Positions 55,605 to 64,000 are shown, counted from the first letter of the stretch. The stretch: DNA of 64,000 nucleotides from Streptomyces sp. CC0208 (GCF_003443735.1 NZ_CP031969.1:434001-498000), one strand, 5' to 3'. Notes: generated by a model not told the origin, from the letters alone. Translations and numbers: made by a program.

Positions 55605-56033
55605 TCAGGCGTCCTCGACGGTCGCGGTGACCGGCGTGCCGATCTCGACCGTGCGGCTGACCGTGCACAGTCGGTCGTGGGAGGTCTTCACCGCCCGGGG
55701 CAGGATCGTGCGGGCCCGGTCCGCGCCCTCGCCGTCCGGGAAGGTGACGGTGAAGGCGACGGCGAGGTCGGTCAGCCGGTTGCCGAGTTCGTCGTTGACC
55801 TTGTTGCCGCTCACCTGGACGGAGAAGGCGTCGGGCTCGGCGTGGCGGGTGGTGGCGAGGTCGACGTCCACCGCCGTGCAGCCGCCGAGCGCGGCGAGCA
55901 GCAGTTCGACCGGGGTGAACTCGCTGTCGGAACCGGTGCCGAAGCTGATCGTGCCGCCCCGGGCGTTGGTGGCGACGAAGTGACCGGTGCTGGTGCGCTC
56001 GACGGTGACGGACCGCGCGGATTTTTCGCTCAT
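55605..56033 (-). CDS. OsmC/Ohr-family peroxiredoxin-like protein
   Basis: 142 residues. Both redox cysteines of the family are visible: LLLAALGGCTAVDVDLA and SHDRLCTVSRTVEIG. EFTPVELLLAA is typical of OsmC-like proteins (YhfA/OsmC branch). It reduces organic hydroperoxides. ATG 56033, upstream gene 38 bp away. Confidence 0.9.
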   Translation of the reverse strand: MSEKSARSVTVERTSTGHFVATNARGGTISFGTGSDSEFTPVELLLAALGGCTAVDVDLATTRHAEPDAFSVQVSGNKVNDELGNRLTDLAVAFTVTFPDGEGADRARTILPRAVKTSHDRLCTVSRTVEIGTPVTATVEDA

Positions 56034-56071
56034 GCCGAGGACATTAGTGCCAGGTCACCGAAGCTCGCAGG

Positions 56072-57043
56072 TCACCACTCGCCCCTCAGCGTCTCCGCCA
56101 GCCGTACGACGGCGGTCAGATCGGGCAGGCCGCGCAGCTTGGCCACGGCCTCACGGCTTCCGAACGCGCGCTGCTCGGCGGTCACCGCCGGATCGACCGC
56201 GCATTCGGCCTGTACGTAGACGTAGTTGAGGTCCGTCGCGAAGAGCATCGAGAAGGCGTCCACGCTCTTGACGACCGCGCGGCCGCCGGCGTCCCGGTAG
56301 GCACGCACCAGGCACCGTGCCGCGTCGGCGTCGAAGCGGTTGCCGCCCGACCATACGTAGACGGCACGGGCCAGTTCACGCTCCGCCGAGACGGGCCCGG
56401 CGTTGTCCCAGTCGAGCAGGACCGGTCCGTCCGGGCCGACCAGGACGTTCTGCGGACGCAGGTCGAGATGGGAGGTCACCACGTCACCGGGAGACGACGG
56501 GCAGACATGCCGGGCAAGGTCTACGGCCGTCGAGGTCACGAACCGGCTCAGTTCCGCCGCCCAGGGCAGGCCGGCCCGCTCCACCCTCCCGAGCAGTTCG
56601 GCCCAGTCGGACTCCGGGTTGCACCGTTCGTACCAGCCGCTCGGAGTCCCGCTGGGCCCCTCCCCCGCCGTGTGCAGGATGGCGAGCGTACGGCCGCACC
56701 AGCTCAGGATCTCCGGGTCCGACGGGTCGGCCGCGGTGCCGTCGACCCAGTCGTACAGCTTGGCCCAGGAGCCCTCGGGGAGCCGTACCACGTGGGAGCC
56801 GGTGCGGTCGGCCAGGAGACGGGGCGCGGAGATGCCCAGCGTCTCCGCCGCGTCGCGCAGCGCCGCCTCGGTGCCGACGTCCGGCTCGTCCTTCTCGAAG
56901 AGCAGCTCCTTCACCGCCCACGCGGTGCCGTTCCCGGACAGTTTCCAGATCTGTCCCAGCGCGCCGCGGGCGACCGGCGTCATCGTCCAGGGTCCCGCGC
57001 CGAGTTCATAGGCGTCCGCGATGAATGTGCCCGTGTCCCGCAT
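56072..57043 (-). CDS. Aminoglycoside phosphotransferase-family (APH) kinase-like protein
   Basis: 323 residues, APH/choline kinase fold. WAVKELLF contains the ATP Lys, VVTSHLDLRPQNVLVG the catalytic loop (Asp with Asn six residues on), and VLLDWDNAGPVS the metal-binding Asp. In actinomycetes such genes are common and most are not resistance enzymes; the substrate is unknown. Start ATG 57043 with GGGGAG. The in-frame extension to 57523 overlaps the TPR gene and is not real. Confidence 0.85.
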   Translation of the reverse strand: MRDTGTFIADAYELGAGPWTMTPVARGALGQIWKLSGNGTAWAVKELLFEKDEPDVGTEAALRDAAETLGISAPRLLADRTGSHVVRLPEGSWAKLYDWVDGTAADPSDPEILSWCGRTLAILHTAGEGPSGTPSGWYERCNPESDWAELLGRVERAGLPWAAELSRFVTSTAVDLARHVCPSSPGDVVTSHLDLRPQNVLVGPDGPVLLDWDNAGPVSAERELARAVYVWSGGNRFDADAARCLVRAYRDAGGRAVVKSVDAFSMLFATDLNYVYVQAECAVDPAVTAEQRAFGSREAVAKLRGLPDLTAVVRLAETLRGEW

Positions 57044-57078
57044 GCAACTCCCCGCTGTCGTCGGCCGGTTGACGAAGC

Positions 57079-58746
57079 CTAACCGCAGCAGTCCGGCACG
57101 CCGGTGTCCAGTCGGCAGAAGCAGGACGCCTCGACCGGTACGTCGGCCAGCGCGCGGGCGATCCGCAACTGCTGGGCGACGATCCGCGCCTCCCCTTCCT
57201 TCTTCCCGCGGATCAGGCACTCGTGGAGGCCGTGCAGCGCCCATACGTTGCCCGGGTGCTGGAGCGGCCGCGGGAGGGTGTCGTCGAGGCCGAGGTCGGC
57301 GCGGTAGACGGCCTCGGCCTCGGCGATGCGCCCCTGTTCGAGCAGGAGGGCGCCGTAGGCGTGGCGGGTCGGCTGCATCCAGCCCCAGGGCTCGTCGTAG
57401 GGGAGGTTGTCGTCCAGTTCGACCGACCGTTCCAGCGCCGCGAACGCGGTGTCGAACTCGCCTTTGCGGTAGGCGAGTTCGCCGTCCAGCATCGCCGAGG
57501 CGATCGCCAGGACGTCGGCGCACGTGTTGTTGAAGAGCATCCGGGTCCCGGGGACCTGGGCGACCGCCTCGTGGAACAGCGCGCGTTCACGCTCGGCCTC
57601 GGTGACGCGGCCGAGGGCGGAGCAGGCGACGCCGCGGGCGTAGTGGAGCATCGCGGTCGTCACGCAGTACAGGCGCGGGTCGGTGGGCAACGGGAGGTCC
57701 AGGATGTCGGTCCAGCGGCCGAAGCGGATCAGGACGTGGACGCGCATCGCGAGGAAGGCCTCCAGCCAGTCGGCCATGGGCGGGCTCTCGACCCGCAGCA
57801 GGTCCTCCGGGATCGACTCCTCCAGTTGCGCGGCGGCCTCCAGGGCGGTCTCCGACTGGCCCAGGAACATCGCGCCGTAGATCTTGAAGTGGTGGTTGTG
57901 CGAGCGGTAGAGCGTGTAGAAGTTCATCGCTCCGGCCCGGGCAAGGGCCTTCTCGTCGGCGGCGATCGCGGCGCTGTTGTCCGCCACGACCCGCCGGTAG
58001 TCGCCGCACAGCACCTCCAGGTGCGAGGGCATGTGCAGGAGATGCCCGGCGTCCGGTACCAGGCCGCGCAGCCGGTCCGCGACGGGCAGGGCGACTTCGG
58101 GCGTGGGCGACATCTCCATGAGGTGGATGTACAGGTGCAGGACGCCCGGGTGGGTGCGGCCGCCGGCACCGGCCAGTGACCGTTCCAGCACGGTTCGGGC
58201 CTCGCGGGTGCGGGCGCCCGCGGCGGGCTCGCCGGTGCGCAGGTCCCACAGCTGCCAGGGCGTGAGGTTCATCAGCGCGTCCGCGTACAGAGCGGCCACG
58301 TCCACGTCGTCCGGGGCGAGTTCGTGGACGGCGCGCATGCTGTCGGCGTACGGCTCGTTCCACACCGCGCAGTTCTCGGCGGGCTTCGCCTGCGGGTAAC
58401 GGGAGCGCAGGGCGCCGATCAGGGCCCGCTCCACCACGGTGGCCCGGACGGCCGCCTTCTCGTTCGCCGTCTCGACGGCCGCATGGGTGCGCTGGACGGT
58501 CCGGGCCAGGTCCCGGTCGTCGAAGAAATCCCAGGGCTTGTTGTAGTTGGGGCCCAGCGCGTAGGCGATCCCCCAGTGGGCCATCGCGCAGTCCGGGTCG
58601 GCGGCGGCCGCCTTCTCGAAGCAGGCCACGGCCTCCTCGTGATGGAAGGCGTACGTCCACACCAGGCCGCGGTCGAACCAGAGTTGGGCCTCGGCGGAGT
58701 CGGTGGTGACAGGCCGGCCGTGGGAGCCGAGGTCGTAGTACTCCAT
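57079..58746 (-). CDS. Tetratricopeptide-repeat protein
   Basis: 555 residues, soluble. TPR-like helical pairs recur, for example WFDRGLVWTYAFHHEEAVAC, FEKAAAADPDCAMAHWGIAY and LLLEQGRIAEAEAVYRADLG. The start EYYDLGSHGRPVTTDSAEAQ and the Cys-rich end EASCFCRLDTGVPDCCG resemble a conserved actinobacterial/proteobacterial family without an assigned function. CFCRxD...CC at the C-terminus could bind a metal. ATG 58746 is chosen; upstream codons to 58863 run into the conservon terminator. Thirty-five bp separate it from the APH-like gene. Confidence 0.8.
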   Translation of the reverse strand: MEYYDLGSHGRPVTTDSAEAQLWFDRGLVWTYAFHHEEAVACFEKAAAADPDCAMAHWGIAYALGPNYNKPWDFFDDRDLARTVQRTHAAVETANEKAAVRATVVERALIGALRSRYPQAKPAENCAVWNEPYADSMRAVHELAPDDVDVAALYADALMNLTPWQLWDLRTGEPAAGARTREARTVLERSLAGAGGRTHPGVLHLYIHLMEMSPTPEVALPVADRLRGLVPDAGHLLHMPSHLEVLCGDYRRVVADNSAAIAADEKALARAGAMNFYTLYRSHNHHFKIYGAMFLGQSETALEAAAQLEESIPEDLLRVESPPMADWLEAFLAMRVHVLIRFGRWTDILDLPLPTDPRLYCVTTAMLHYARGVACSALGRVTEAERERALFHEAVAQVPGTRMLFNNTCADVLAIASAMLDGELAYRKGEFDTAFAALERSVELDDNLPYDEPWGWMQPTRHAYGALLLEQGRIAEAEAVYRADLGLDDTLPRPLQHPGNVWALHGLHECLIRGKKEGEARIVAQQLRIARALADVPVEASCFCRLDTGVPDCCG

Positions 58747-58813
58747 GCACCACGATTCTGCCCGAAGAAGGGCTTGTCGGCCGCGTGGGAGCCGATCTGT
58801 CCCCCGAACGAAC

Positions 58814-58867
58814 GCAGGTGCCGGAGAGGGGACTCGTGAAGCCGTCAGTCCGCTCTCCGGCACCTGC
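58814..58867 (-). terminator. Terminator of the cvn operon
   Basis: GCAGGTGCCGGAGAG (58814-58828) pairs with CTCTCCGGCACCTGC (58853-58867), and GGACT/AGTCC pair inside the loop. This long hairpin begins 17 bp past the P450 stop. Confidence 0.85.
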
Positions 58868-58884
58868 CGGCCGGTGCTAAGCCG

Positions 58885-60243
58885 TCACACACGGAAGATC
58901 TCGAGGAAGCTGCTCCAGAAGCCCTTCTTGGCCGGCTTCTGCGATGCCGGGGCGGGTGCGGGAACACGCGCCGCCTGCTGGGGCTGCTGGACGACGGTCG
59001 GGCGGGGCGCGGTGGGCACGCCGTACGCCGAGGCCATCCGGGTGGCGGGGGTGGGGCTGAACTGCACGGGAAGGGTGGCCAGGGCGCGGTGGAAGGGGCC
59101 GGGACGCCACTGCAGTTCCTGGGCCGGGACGCTCAGGACCAGGTCGGGCAGCGCGTTGAGGATCAGCTCGATGGCCGTGACCGCGATGACCTGGGCCGGG
59201 CTCTTGGCCGGGCAGGCGTGCGGTCCCGCACCCCAGGCGAGGTGGGCGCCGCGGCTGTGGGCCTGGCCCGAGGAGGCGAGCGCGGGGTCGCTGTTGGCAC
59301 CGGCGAAGCTGATGACCAGGGGGGAGTTCGCCTGGACCACCACTCCACCGAGGTCGACGTCCTGGAGCGGGAAGTGCGTCGCGTAGTTGGCGATGGGCGG
59401 GTTGTTGAGCAGGACGTGGTCGAGGGCGTCCTCGATCTGCATGCTCGGCCCGTCCTCGCCGTCCCGGTCCAGGAGCAGGAGCAGGGCGTTGGCGATGAGG
59501 TTGCGCTCGGGCTCCACGCCGGCGCCGATCAGCATCACCAGCTGGTCCTTGAGTTCCTCGTCGCTGAGGCCGGCGGGGTGCTGGACGAGCCAGGAGGTGA
59601 TGTCGTCGCCGGGTTCGCGGCGCTTGAGGGAGACCAGCTCCATGAAGCAGGCGGTGAGTTCGTCGCTGGCCTTCAGCGCGTCCTTGCCGTCGAACATGTC
59701 GGCCATCGCGCTGGTCACCCGGTCGCCGATGCTGGCGGGACAGCCGAAGAGCTTGTTGATCATCAGCATCGGCAGCAGCTTGGCGTAGTCGTTGATCAGG
59801 TCCGCCCGGCCCCGCTCGCTGAACTGGTCGATGAGGTAGGCGGCGATCGGCTCGACGTCGCGGCGGATGCGGGTGACGTTGAGGCGGTCGAGGCTCTCGG
59901 TGACCGCCTTGCGCAGCCTGAGGTGCTGGGCGCCGTCGGTGAACAGGCAGTTGGGCCGGTACGCCATCATCGGCAGGACGGGGCTGTCGAGGGGGACCCG
60001 GCCGTCGTTGAGGGCGGTCCAGCGGCGGCCGTCGCGCGCGAACAGGTTGGGGTTCTGCAGTACCCGCAGGGCCGTCTCGTGGCCGACGACCAGGGTGGCG
60101 TCGACACCGGGGGCCAGTTCGACCGGGCCGGCGGGGCCGTGCGCCCGGAGGTAGTCGTAGACCTTCTGCGGGTCGGCCGCGAAGGAGTCGTCGTACATGG
60201 GGCATCTGGCCGCACCGGTGGCGGCCGTGTCGTGAACGTCCAT
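58885..60243 (-). CDS. cvnE: Conservon cytochrome P450 (CYP157-like) lacking the ExxR motif
   Basis: 452 residues. The heme loop reads HLAWGAGPHACPAKSPAQ with thiolate Cys344. The I-helix LMLIGAGVEPERN-like segment (about 238-249) has Glu-Pro where most P450s have Asp/Glu-Thr. At the K-helix position the usual ExxR is replaced by D275-H-V-L278 (DALDHVLLNNPPI). CYP157 members encoded in conservons are known to lack ExxR, so this is a family trait. A Pro/Ala-rich tail ending KPAKKGFWSSFLEIFRV is unusual and may be an amphipathic membrane- or partner-binding end. It is the last gene of the cvn operon. Confidence 0.88.
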   Translation of the reverse strand: MDVHDTAATGAARCPMYDDSFAADPQKVYDYLRAHGPAGPVELAPGVDATLVVGHETALRVLQNPNLFARDGRRWTALNDGRVPLDSPVLPMMAYRPNCLFTDGAQHLRLRKAVTESLDRLNVTRIRRDVEPIAAYLIDQFSERGRADLINDYAKLLPMLMINKLFGCPASIGDRVTSAMADMFDGKDALKASDELTACFMELVSLKRREPGDDITSWLVQHPAGLSDEELKDQLVMLIGAGVEPERNLIANALLLLLDRDGEDGPSMQIEDALDHVLLNNPPIANYATHFPLQDVDLGGVVVQANSPLVISFAGANSDPALASSGQAHSRGAHLAWGAGPHACPAKSPAQVIAVTAIELILNALPDLVLSVPAQELQWRPGPFHRALATLPVQFSPTPATRMASAYGVPTAPRPTVVQQPQQAARVPAPAPASQKPAKKGFWSSFLEIFRV

Positions 60244-60295
60244 GTCTGTGTCCTTTGGTGGCCCGGACCGTGCGGTCCGGGCGGGGGGTGGTGGT

Positions 60296-60904
60296 TCAGG
60301 CGGCGCGGTCGAGCAGGTGGCGCACGAGGGCGATCAGGGCGCGGGCGGAGGAGCGCTGGTCGCGGGCGTCGCAGTAGATGACGGGAGTGTCCGGAAGCAG
60401 GTCGAGTGCTTCGCGGATCTCGTCCTCCTCGAAGTGGCTGGTCTGCGAGAAGGTGTTGACGGCGATCGCGTACTCGAGGCCGTACTCGTCGATCAGGTCG
60501 ATGACCGGGAACGTCTCCTCCAGCCGGGAGGGGTCGACCAGGAGCAGGGCGCCGAGCGCGCCGCGCGCCATGTCCTCCCACAGCTGCATGAAGCGCTGCT
60601 GTCCGGGGGTGCCGAACAGGTACAGCACCAGCTCGTCGCTCAGGGTCAGCCGGCCGAAGTCCAGCGCCACGGTGGTGGTCGCCTTCTCCGGCGCCCCGCG
60701 CAGGTCGTCGACGTGCATCGACGCCTGGGTCATCTTCTCCTCGGTGCGCAGCGGAGTGATCTCCGACAGGGACCCGATGAAGGTCGTCTTGCCCACGGCG
60801 AAGTGTCCGACCACCAGGATCTTCGCGGCGGTGGTCACGTCGGCGGAGACGTAGATGGAGCCGTTCGCCCCGGGGTCAGCCGATGTTGAGGGTTTCGAGT
60901 CCAT
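60296..60904 (-). CDS. cvnD: Conservon GTP/ATP-binding protein CvnD
   Basis: 202 residues, small GTPase-like (DUF/ATP_bind_1). P-loop VVGHFAVGKTTFIGSLSEI, switch II FGTPGQQRFMQLWED, and NTFS in place of the NKxD base-recognition motif. It works with CvnA-C in a membrane-associated complex resembling a G-protein signalling module. ATG 60904 lies inside the end of cvnC (29-bp overlap), so translation is coupled. Confidence 0.93.
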   Translation of the reverse strand: MDSKPSTSADPGANGSIYVSADVTTAAKILVVGHFAVGKTTFIGSLSEITPLRTEEKMTQASMHVDDLRGAPEKATTTVALDFGRLTLSDELVLYLFGTPGQQRFMQLWEDMARGALGALLLVDPSRLEETFPVIDLIDEYGLEYAIAVNTFSQTSHFEEDEIREALDLLPDTPVIYCDARDQRSSARALIALVRHLLDRAA

Positions 60905-61253
60905 GCAGAACCTTCTCGAGTATCGCTCGGGGAACGTGCTGGGCGGGGGCCGGTTCAGCGCGGCGCAGGAGGTGCCCCTGCTCGAATAAATCGGACAGCA
61001 GCAGTCGGGCCACGCCGACCGGCAGTCCCAGATGGCCGGCGACTTCGGCGACCGACAGGTAGCCGCCCGAACAGAGCTCCCAGATGGCCCGCACCTCGGG
61101 TCCGGCCCCGAGCGGCAGGGTCCGGTCAGGGGCCAGGCACACCAGCGTGTGCAGGGCCAGGTCGTCGTCGGAGGGGAGACGACGGCCGCCCGTGATGACG
61201 TAGGAGCGGACGAAGTCGCTGGTTACCGGAGCGTCCTCGCCTGGCCAGGTCAT
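60876..61253 (-). CDS. cvnC: Conservon DUF742 protein CvnC
   Basis: 125 residues. DUF742 features: VRSYVITGGRR, then AIWELCSGGYLSVAEVAGHL, GLPVGVARLLLSDLFEQGHL and the conserved end ILEKVLHGLETLNIG. It looks like a winged-helix adaptor. ATG 61253 overlaps cvnB by 4 bp. Confidence 0.93.
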   Translation of the reverse strand: MTWPGEDAPVTSDFVRSYVITGGRRLPSDDDLALHTLVCLAPDRTLPLGAGPEVRAIWELCSGGYLSVAEVAGHLGLPVGVARLLLSDLFEQGHLLRRAEPAPAQHVPRAILEKVLHGLETLNIG

Positions 61254-61651
61254 GCGTCTACGCCGGTGTTCTGGCGCGGCGTCGCGCTCATCGCCTTGGT
61301 CAGCGCGCCCACCGTCTTCTGCATCCGGATCGACATGGCCTCCATGTCGACGTCCAGCGCGGTCGAGACGGCGAGGTAGGAGCCGCTGCCCCCGGCGATG
61401 AGGAAGATCCACCCGCCGTCGAACTCGATCAGTGTCTGCTTCCACAGGCCCTTGCCGCCGCCCACGAAGGGGGCGACGCTGCGGCACAGGGACTGCAGGG
61501 AGCTCATCGCGGCGGCGTTCCGCTCGGCGTCGTCACGGACGATGCCGTCGGACCGCTGCATCAGCAGGCCGTCCGCCGAGACGAGGATGGCGTGCCGGGC
61601 TCCGCGTACCTCGAGCACGTCGTTCAGCACCCACGACAGGTCGGGATTCAC
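61250..61651 (-). CDS. cvnB: Conservon roadblock/LC7 protein CvnB
   Basis: 133 residues. Starts NPDLSWVLNDVLEVRGARHA, then ILVSADGLLMQRS and LIEFDGGWIFLIAGGSGSYL. Roadblock/LC7 domains regulate small GTPases such as CvnD. GTG 61651 overlaps the cvnA stop (GTGA). Confidence 0.93.
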   Translation of the reverse strand: MNPDLSWVLNDVLEVRGARHAILVSADGLLMQRSDGIVRDDAERNAAAMSSLQSLCRSVAPFVGGGKGLWKQTLIEFDGGWIFLIAGGSGSYLAVSTALDVDMEAMSIRMQKTVGALTKAMSATPRQNTGVDA

Positions 61652-62835
61652 TGGTTCTGAGGTCCTTCCGTGTTGTCCGAGTCCCGCCCGAGCAGGGTTC
61701 CGCGAGCGAATGCCTTGAGCCGTGAGGCGGTCTCCTCGCCGGCCGCGTCCAGGTCGGGAACCTCCGCGCCGGGCGTGGCGACCACGGAGACGGCGCCGTT
61801 GCGGCGCCGACGGCGCTTGGGCAGGCCTCCGGCTGTCTGTCCGACGACGAGGGAGGCGACCGGGGTGGGCTTGGCCGCCGCGGGCAGGCCCTCGTGGTCG
61901 TCGAGCTCGACGGGCGCGGGTGCGGGCACGTCCGCCGTCAGGAGGTTCTCCGGCACCCGGATCACAGCGCGCACACCGCCGTAGGGGGAGACCGCGTCGA
62001 CGGAGACGTGGAATCCGTAGTGGGCGGCGAGCTTCCCGGAGAGGGCGAAGCCGAACTTGGGCGGGTCGCCGAGGCTCGTGATGTCCACGGATCCGCCGGT
62101 GGTCAGCAGGGACGCGGCGCGGGCCTTGGTCTCCTGGTCCATGCCGAGTCCGGCGTCGTCGACGATCAGGCAGATCCCGGTGGGTACGGCCTGGATGTTG
62201 ATCTCGACGGGGGTGCCGGGGGCGCTGTACTTGGTGGCGTTGTCCAGCAGTTCGGCCAGGACCATGGCGACCGGTTCGACCGCCCGGCTGGTGATCGCGA
62301 CGCTCGCCTGCGAGTGGACCTTGACCCGCTCGAAGTCGCGGATCCGTCCCTGGGCGCTGCGGGCGACGTCGTACACGGAAGCATCCCGGTCACGTCGGCC
62401 GAGCCAGCCGCCGCAGAGCACCGAGATGCCCTTGGTACGCCGGCTGAACTGGCTGCCGGTGTGGTCGACCAGCATCAGGTCGGCGAGGACCGCGTGGTCG
62501 TCGCCGTACTTCTGCTGGAGTCCGTCGAGCAGGGACAGCTGCTCCTCGGCGAGGGTCGCCAGGGTGCCGACGGCCGACTTCAGGGTCGCCTTGGTCGCCG
62601 ACTCGGCGTCCTTGCGCACCTCTTCCAGATCCGCGGCATGCCGTGCGCTCACCGACGAGTAGGTCGTCTGGAGCTCGGCGAGCTGACCTCGCACACTCGC
62701 CATGTCGCCGTGCAGTTTGTTGTTGTTCGCGCGGAGCTGGAGGTTGGTTCTCCGTGCGCGCATCACTGCGAAAACCGCAGCGATGAGTACCACGAGCAGG
62801 ACCCACAGGAGTGGATCTTCGAACAATGACGTCAT
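61648..62835 (-). CDS. cvnA: Conservon sensor-histidine-kinase-like protein CvnA
   Basis: 395 residues. One N-terminal membrane helix (about 8-26, LLWVLLVVLIAAVFAVM), a coiled-coil region (about 30-110), then a nitrate-sensor-like linker and an HATPase_c domain (about 190-305: VLAELLDNATKYSAPGTPVE, VDDAGLGMDQE, KFGFALSGKLAAHYG). The phosphorylated His of ordinary kinases is not obvious. A basic, Pro/Ala-rich tail includes KRRRRRNG. ATG 62835 is chosen because it precedes the membrane helix directly. First gene of the cvn operon. Confidence 0.92.
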   Translation of the reverse strand: MTSLFEDPLLWVLLVVLIAAVFAVMRARRTNLQLRANNNKLHGDMASVRGQLAELQTTYSSVSARHAADLEEVRKDAESATKATLKSAVGTLATLAEEQLSLLDGLQQKYGDDHAVLADLMLVDHTGSQFSRRTKGISVLCGGWLGRRDRDASVYDVARSAQGRIRDFERVKVHSQASVAITSRAVEPVAMVLAELLDNATKYSAPGTPVEINIQAVPTGICLIVDDAGLGMDQETKARAASLLTTGGSVDITSLGDPPKFGFALSGKLAAHYGFHVSVDAVSPYGGVRAVIRVPENLLTADVPAPAPVELDDHEGLPAAAKPTPVASLVVGQTAGGLPKRRRRRNGAVSVVATPGAEVPDLDAAGEETASRLKAFARGTLLGRDSDNTEGPQNQ

Positions 62836-63208
62836 GAGACTCTCTTCAAGTCGCCTCGCGTCGGGAGACTGACCGTGCATGGGACCCCCGGAGCCGCCCG
62901 CCGCCTGCGGCGCGGGCTTTACCGGCGGACCAACCGTCACTCCTTCACGATGGGGCCGTTTTGGCTGTCCCCCGTACGCGCGTATGACGCGTCATCAGCC
63001 TACTGAAAAGTGTAATGATCTTATCAGTCGTCACAGTGTCAACAGGCGTACCAGACGCCACACTTGACGACTCTCCACAAAGATCCCGCAAAGGCCCTGC
63101 AGGCGTTCATGATCAACAGCCGCAGCCTACCAAGGCCGTGAGAACGCCTTCCCCCCGCTCGCGCAAAACTCGTTTGCGGCCGTCGCGCCCGCGCCCGACC
63201 CTTGCCTC
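62836..63208. promoter_or_regulatory. Divergent control region of cvn operon and acetyltransferase gene
   Basis: The 373-bp gap has no gene. It is locally AT-richer around 63005-63045, where a minus-strand TTGACA (63042-63037) is present without a well-spaced -10, so the cvn promoter is unresolved. CGCAAA-N5-TTTGCG (63162-63178) is an inverted repeat 30 bp before the acetyltransferase start and may be its operator. Confidence 0.45.
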
Positions 63209-64000
63209 ATGCCCTACCTGCTGCGCCCTGCCGCGCCCACCGACGCGCCGGCCGTCACCGAGTTGCTCAACGAGATCGACCGGATCGAGATCGGACGGCC
63301 CGAGACCGATCTGCACTCGGTGGAGGCGGATCTGGGCCGGCCCGAGACCGACCTCGACCGCGACTCCTGGCTGGCCTTCGACGGACCGCGCCTGGTGGCG
63401 TACGCCCTGGTGTGGGACGACTCGAAGGGCGAGCGCATCGACGCCGACCACTACGTGCTGCCCGACCACCAGCGGGCCGGTGAACGCCTCCTGGAGGCGG
63501 TCGAGACCAGGGCGCTCGAAAAGGCCCGGGCGAACGGCGCCTCGAAGGCCGTGCTCCATCTGCACCTGAACGCGGCGCCCACGACCGACCTGGCGCTGAT
63601 CCGGGCGCGCGGCTGGTCGGTCGTACGCCGCTATCACGTGCTGGAGCGGGCGCTGCGGTCCGGCGCGGACCTGCCGCCCGAGCCGCCCGCGGGCGTGCGG
63701 GTACGGGCCTGCGCCGACGAGGCGGACCGCAAGCAGGCGCACGCCCTCCACCAGGCCGCCTTCGCCGAGCACTTCGACTTCCAGCCGCGCTCGTACGAGC
63801 AGTGGCTGGCCGACATCCACGCCGACCGGCTCGACTGGTCCCTGGTGTGGCTCGTCTCCACCGGGGACCTCGGGGACGTCGGCTTCCTGATCGCCCGCGA
63901 CGACCGCGAGGCCATGGGATGGATCCGCAGCCTCGGAATCGTCCGCGAGGCCCGCGGCCGGGGCCTCGGCGGGCTGCTGCTGCGGCAGGCGTTCGCGGCC
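63209..64000 (+). CDS. Tandem GNAT-family N-acetyltransferase (partial)
   Basis: At least 264 residues to the window edge. The first GNAT-like half (MPYLLRPAAPTDAPAVTELL to LIRARGWSVVRRYHVLERAL) lacks a full acetyl-CoA loop. The second half (GVRVRACADEADRKQAHALH onward) has GWIRSLGIVREARGRGLGGL, the R/QxxGxG/A acetyl-CoA signature. This two-domain layout resembles mycothiol-synthase-like and related acetyltransferases, but the substrate is not clear. ATG 63209 is the start; no strong ribosome site is seen, so it may be leaderless. The gene continues beyond base 64000. Confidence 0.85.
   Translation, partial: MPYLLRPAAPTDAPAVTELLNEIDRIEIGRPETDLHSVEADLGRPETDLDRDSWLAFDGPRLVAYALVWDDSKGERIDADHYVLPDHQRAGERLLEAVETRALEKARANGASKAVLHLHLNAAPTTDLALIRARGWSVVRRYHVLERALRSGADLPPEPPAGVRVRACADEADRKQAHALHQAAFAEHFDFQPRSYEQWLADIHADRLDWSLVWLVSTGDLGDVGFLIARDDREAMGWIRSLGIVREARGRGLGGLLLRQAFAA

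Noticed and set aside
56072..57043. Aminoglycoside resistance gene
   Set aside because: The APH fold is present but this family is broad; nothing in the sequence or context indicates antibiotic resistance.

Overview
The window looks like Streptomyces or a close relative. The DNA is very GC-rich with strongly GC-biased third codon positions, GTG and TTG starts are common, there is a cvn conservon, and there are many secreted (Sec and Tat) polysaccharide-degrading enzymes and SpoIIE/anti-sigma-type signalling proteins. I saw no rRNA, tRNA, CRISPR array, insertion sequence or phage gene. The content is accessory: catabolism, secreted hydrolases and signalling.

Layout. (1) 1-8.9 kb: a partial gene; a LysR regulator divergent from an alpha/beta hydrolase, a decayed LLM-family oxidoreductase and a methyltransferase; an RsbW-like ATPase; a GAF-ANTAR antiterminator; an MDR-family reductase divergent from a membrane Ser/Thr kinase with a peptidoglycan-binding tail; then two gene remnants (FG-GAP and half a VOC protein). 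(2) 9-16 kb: a PobA-like monooxygenase, a GH95-like/GH97 glycosidase operon with a clear promoter and a palindromic operator candidate, and a FadR-type regulator. (3) 16.4-18.9 kb: a PAS-GAF-SpoIIE-HATPase regulator. (4) 18.98-32.1 kb: a 12-gene minus-strand operon encoding a polyamine-type ABC importer, two FAD amine oxidases, a class III aminotransferase, an aldehyde dehydrogenase, two M14/AstE-like zinc deacylases, an aldo/keto reductase and a haloacid-dehalogenase-type HAD. Upstream, on the plus strand, lie two tandem IclR regulators whose DNA-binding halves are almost identical. (5) 34.4-37.4 kb: a bicistronic pair of secreted GH43 arabinan/arabinoside enzymes (CBM13 and CBM42). (6) 37.5-45.0 kb: a gabT - FAD/Fe-S dehydrogenase - gabD operon divergent from a PucR regulator. 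(7) 45.0-53.4 kb: a hemicellulose locus (CE1-CBM2 esterase, GH43-CBM6, GH27-CBM13, GH43, and a GH10-GH62 fusion) arranged around a divergent control region with two CGAAA/TTTCG palindromes. (8) 53.5-58.7 kb: GAPDH, a GlxA-type regulator, OsmC, an APH-family protein and a TPR protein. (9) 58.9-62.8 kb: a conservon cvnA-B-C-D plus a P450 that lacks ExxR. (10) A partial tandem-GNAT acetyltransferase at the right edge.

How it fits together. The amine operon is consistent with import of an N-substituted amine or polyamine, oxidation or transamination to an aldehyde, dehydrogenation, and removal of the acyl group. Its expected omega-amino acid product could feed the nearby GABA-to-succinate operon. 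The secreted enzymes together would cut arabinoxylan and arabinan backbones, remove arabinose, galactose and ferulate or acetate side groups, and release sugars. The chemistry of the 12-gene operon does not match a standard named pathway that I recognise: it is Puu-like, but has no PuuA-type ligase and no PuuD-type hydrolase. It is the best candidate here for an undescribed system.
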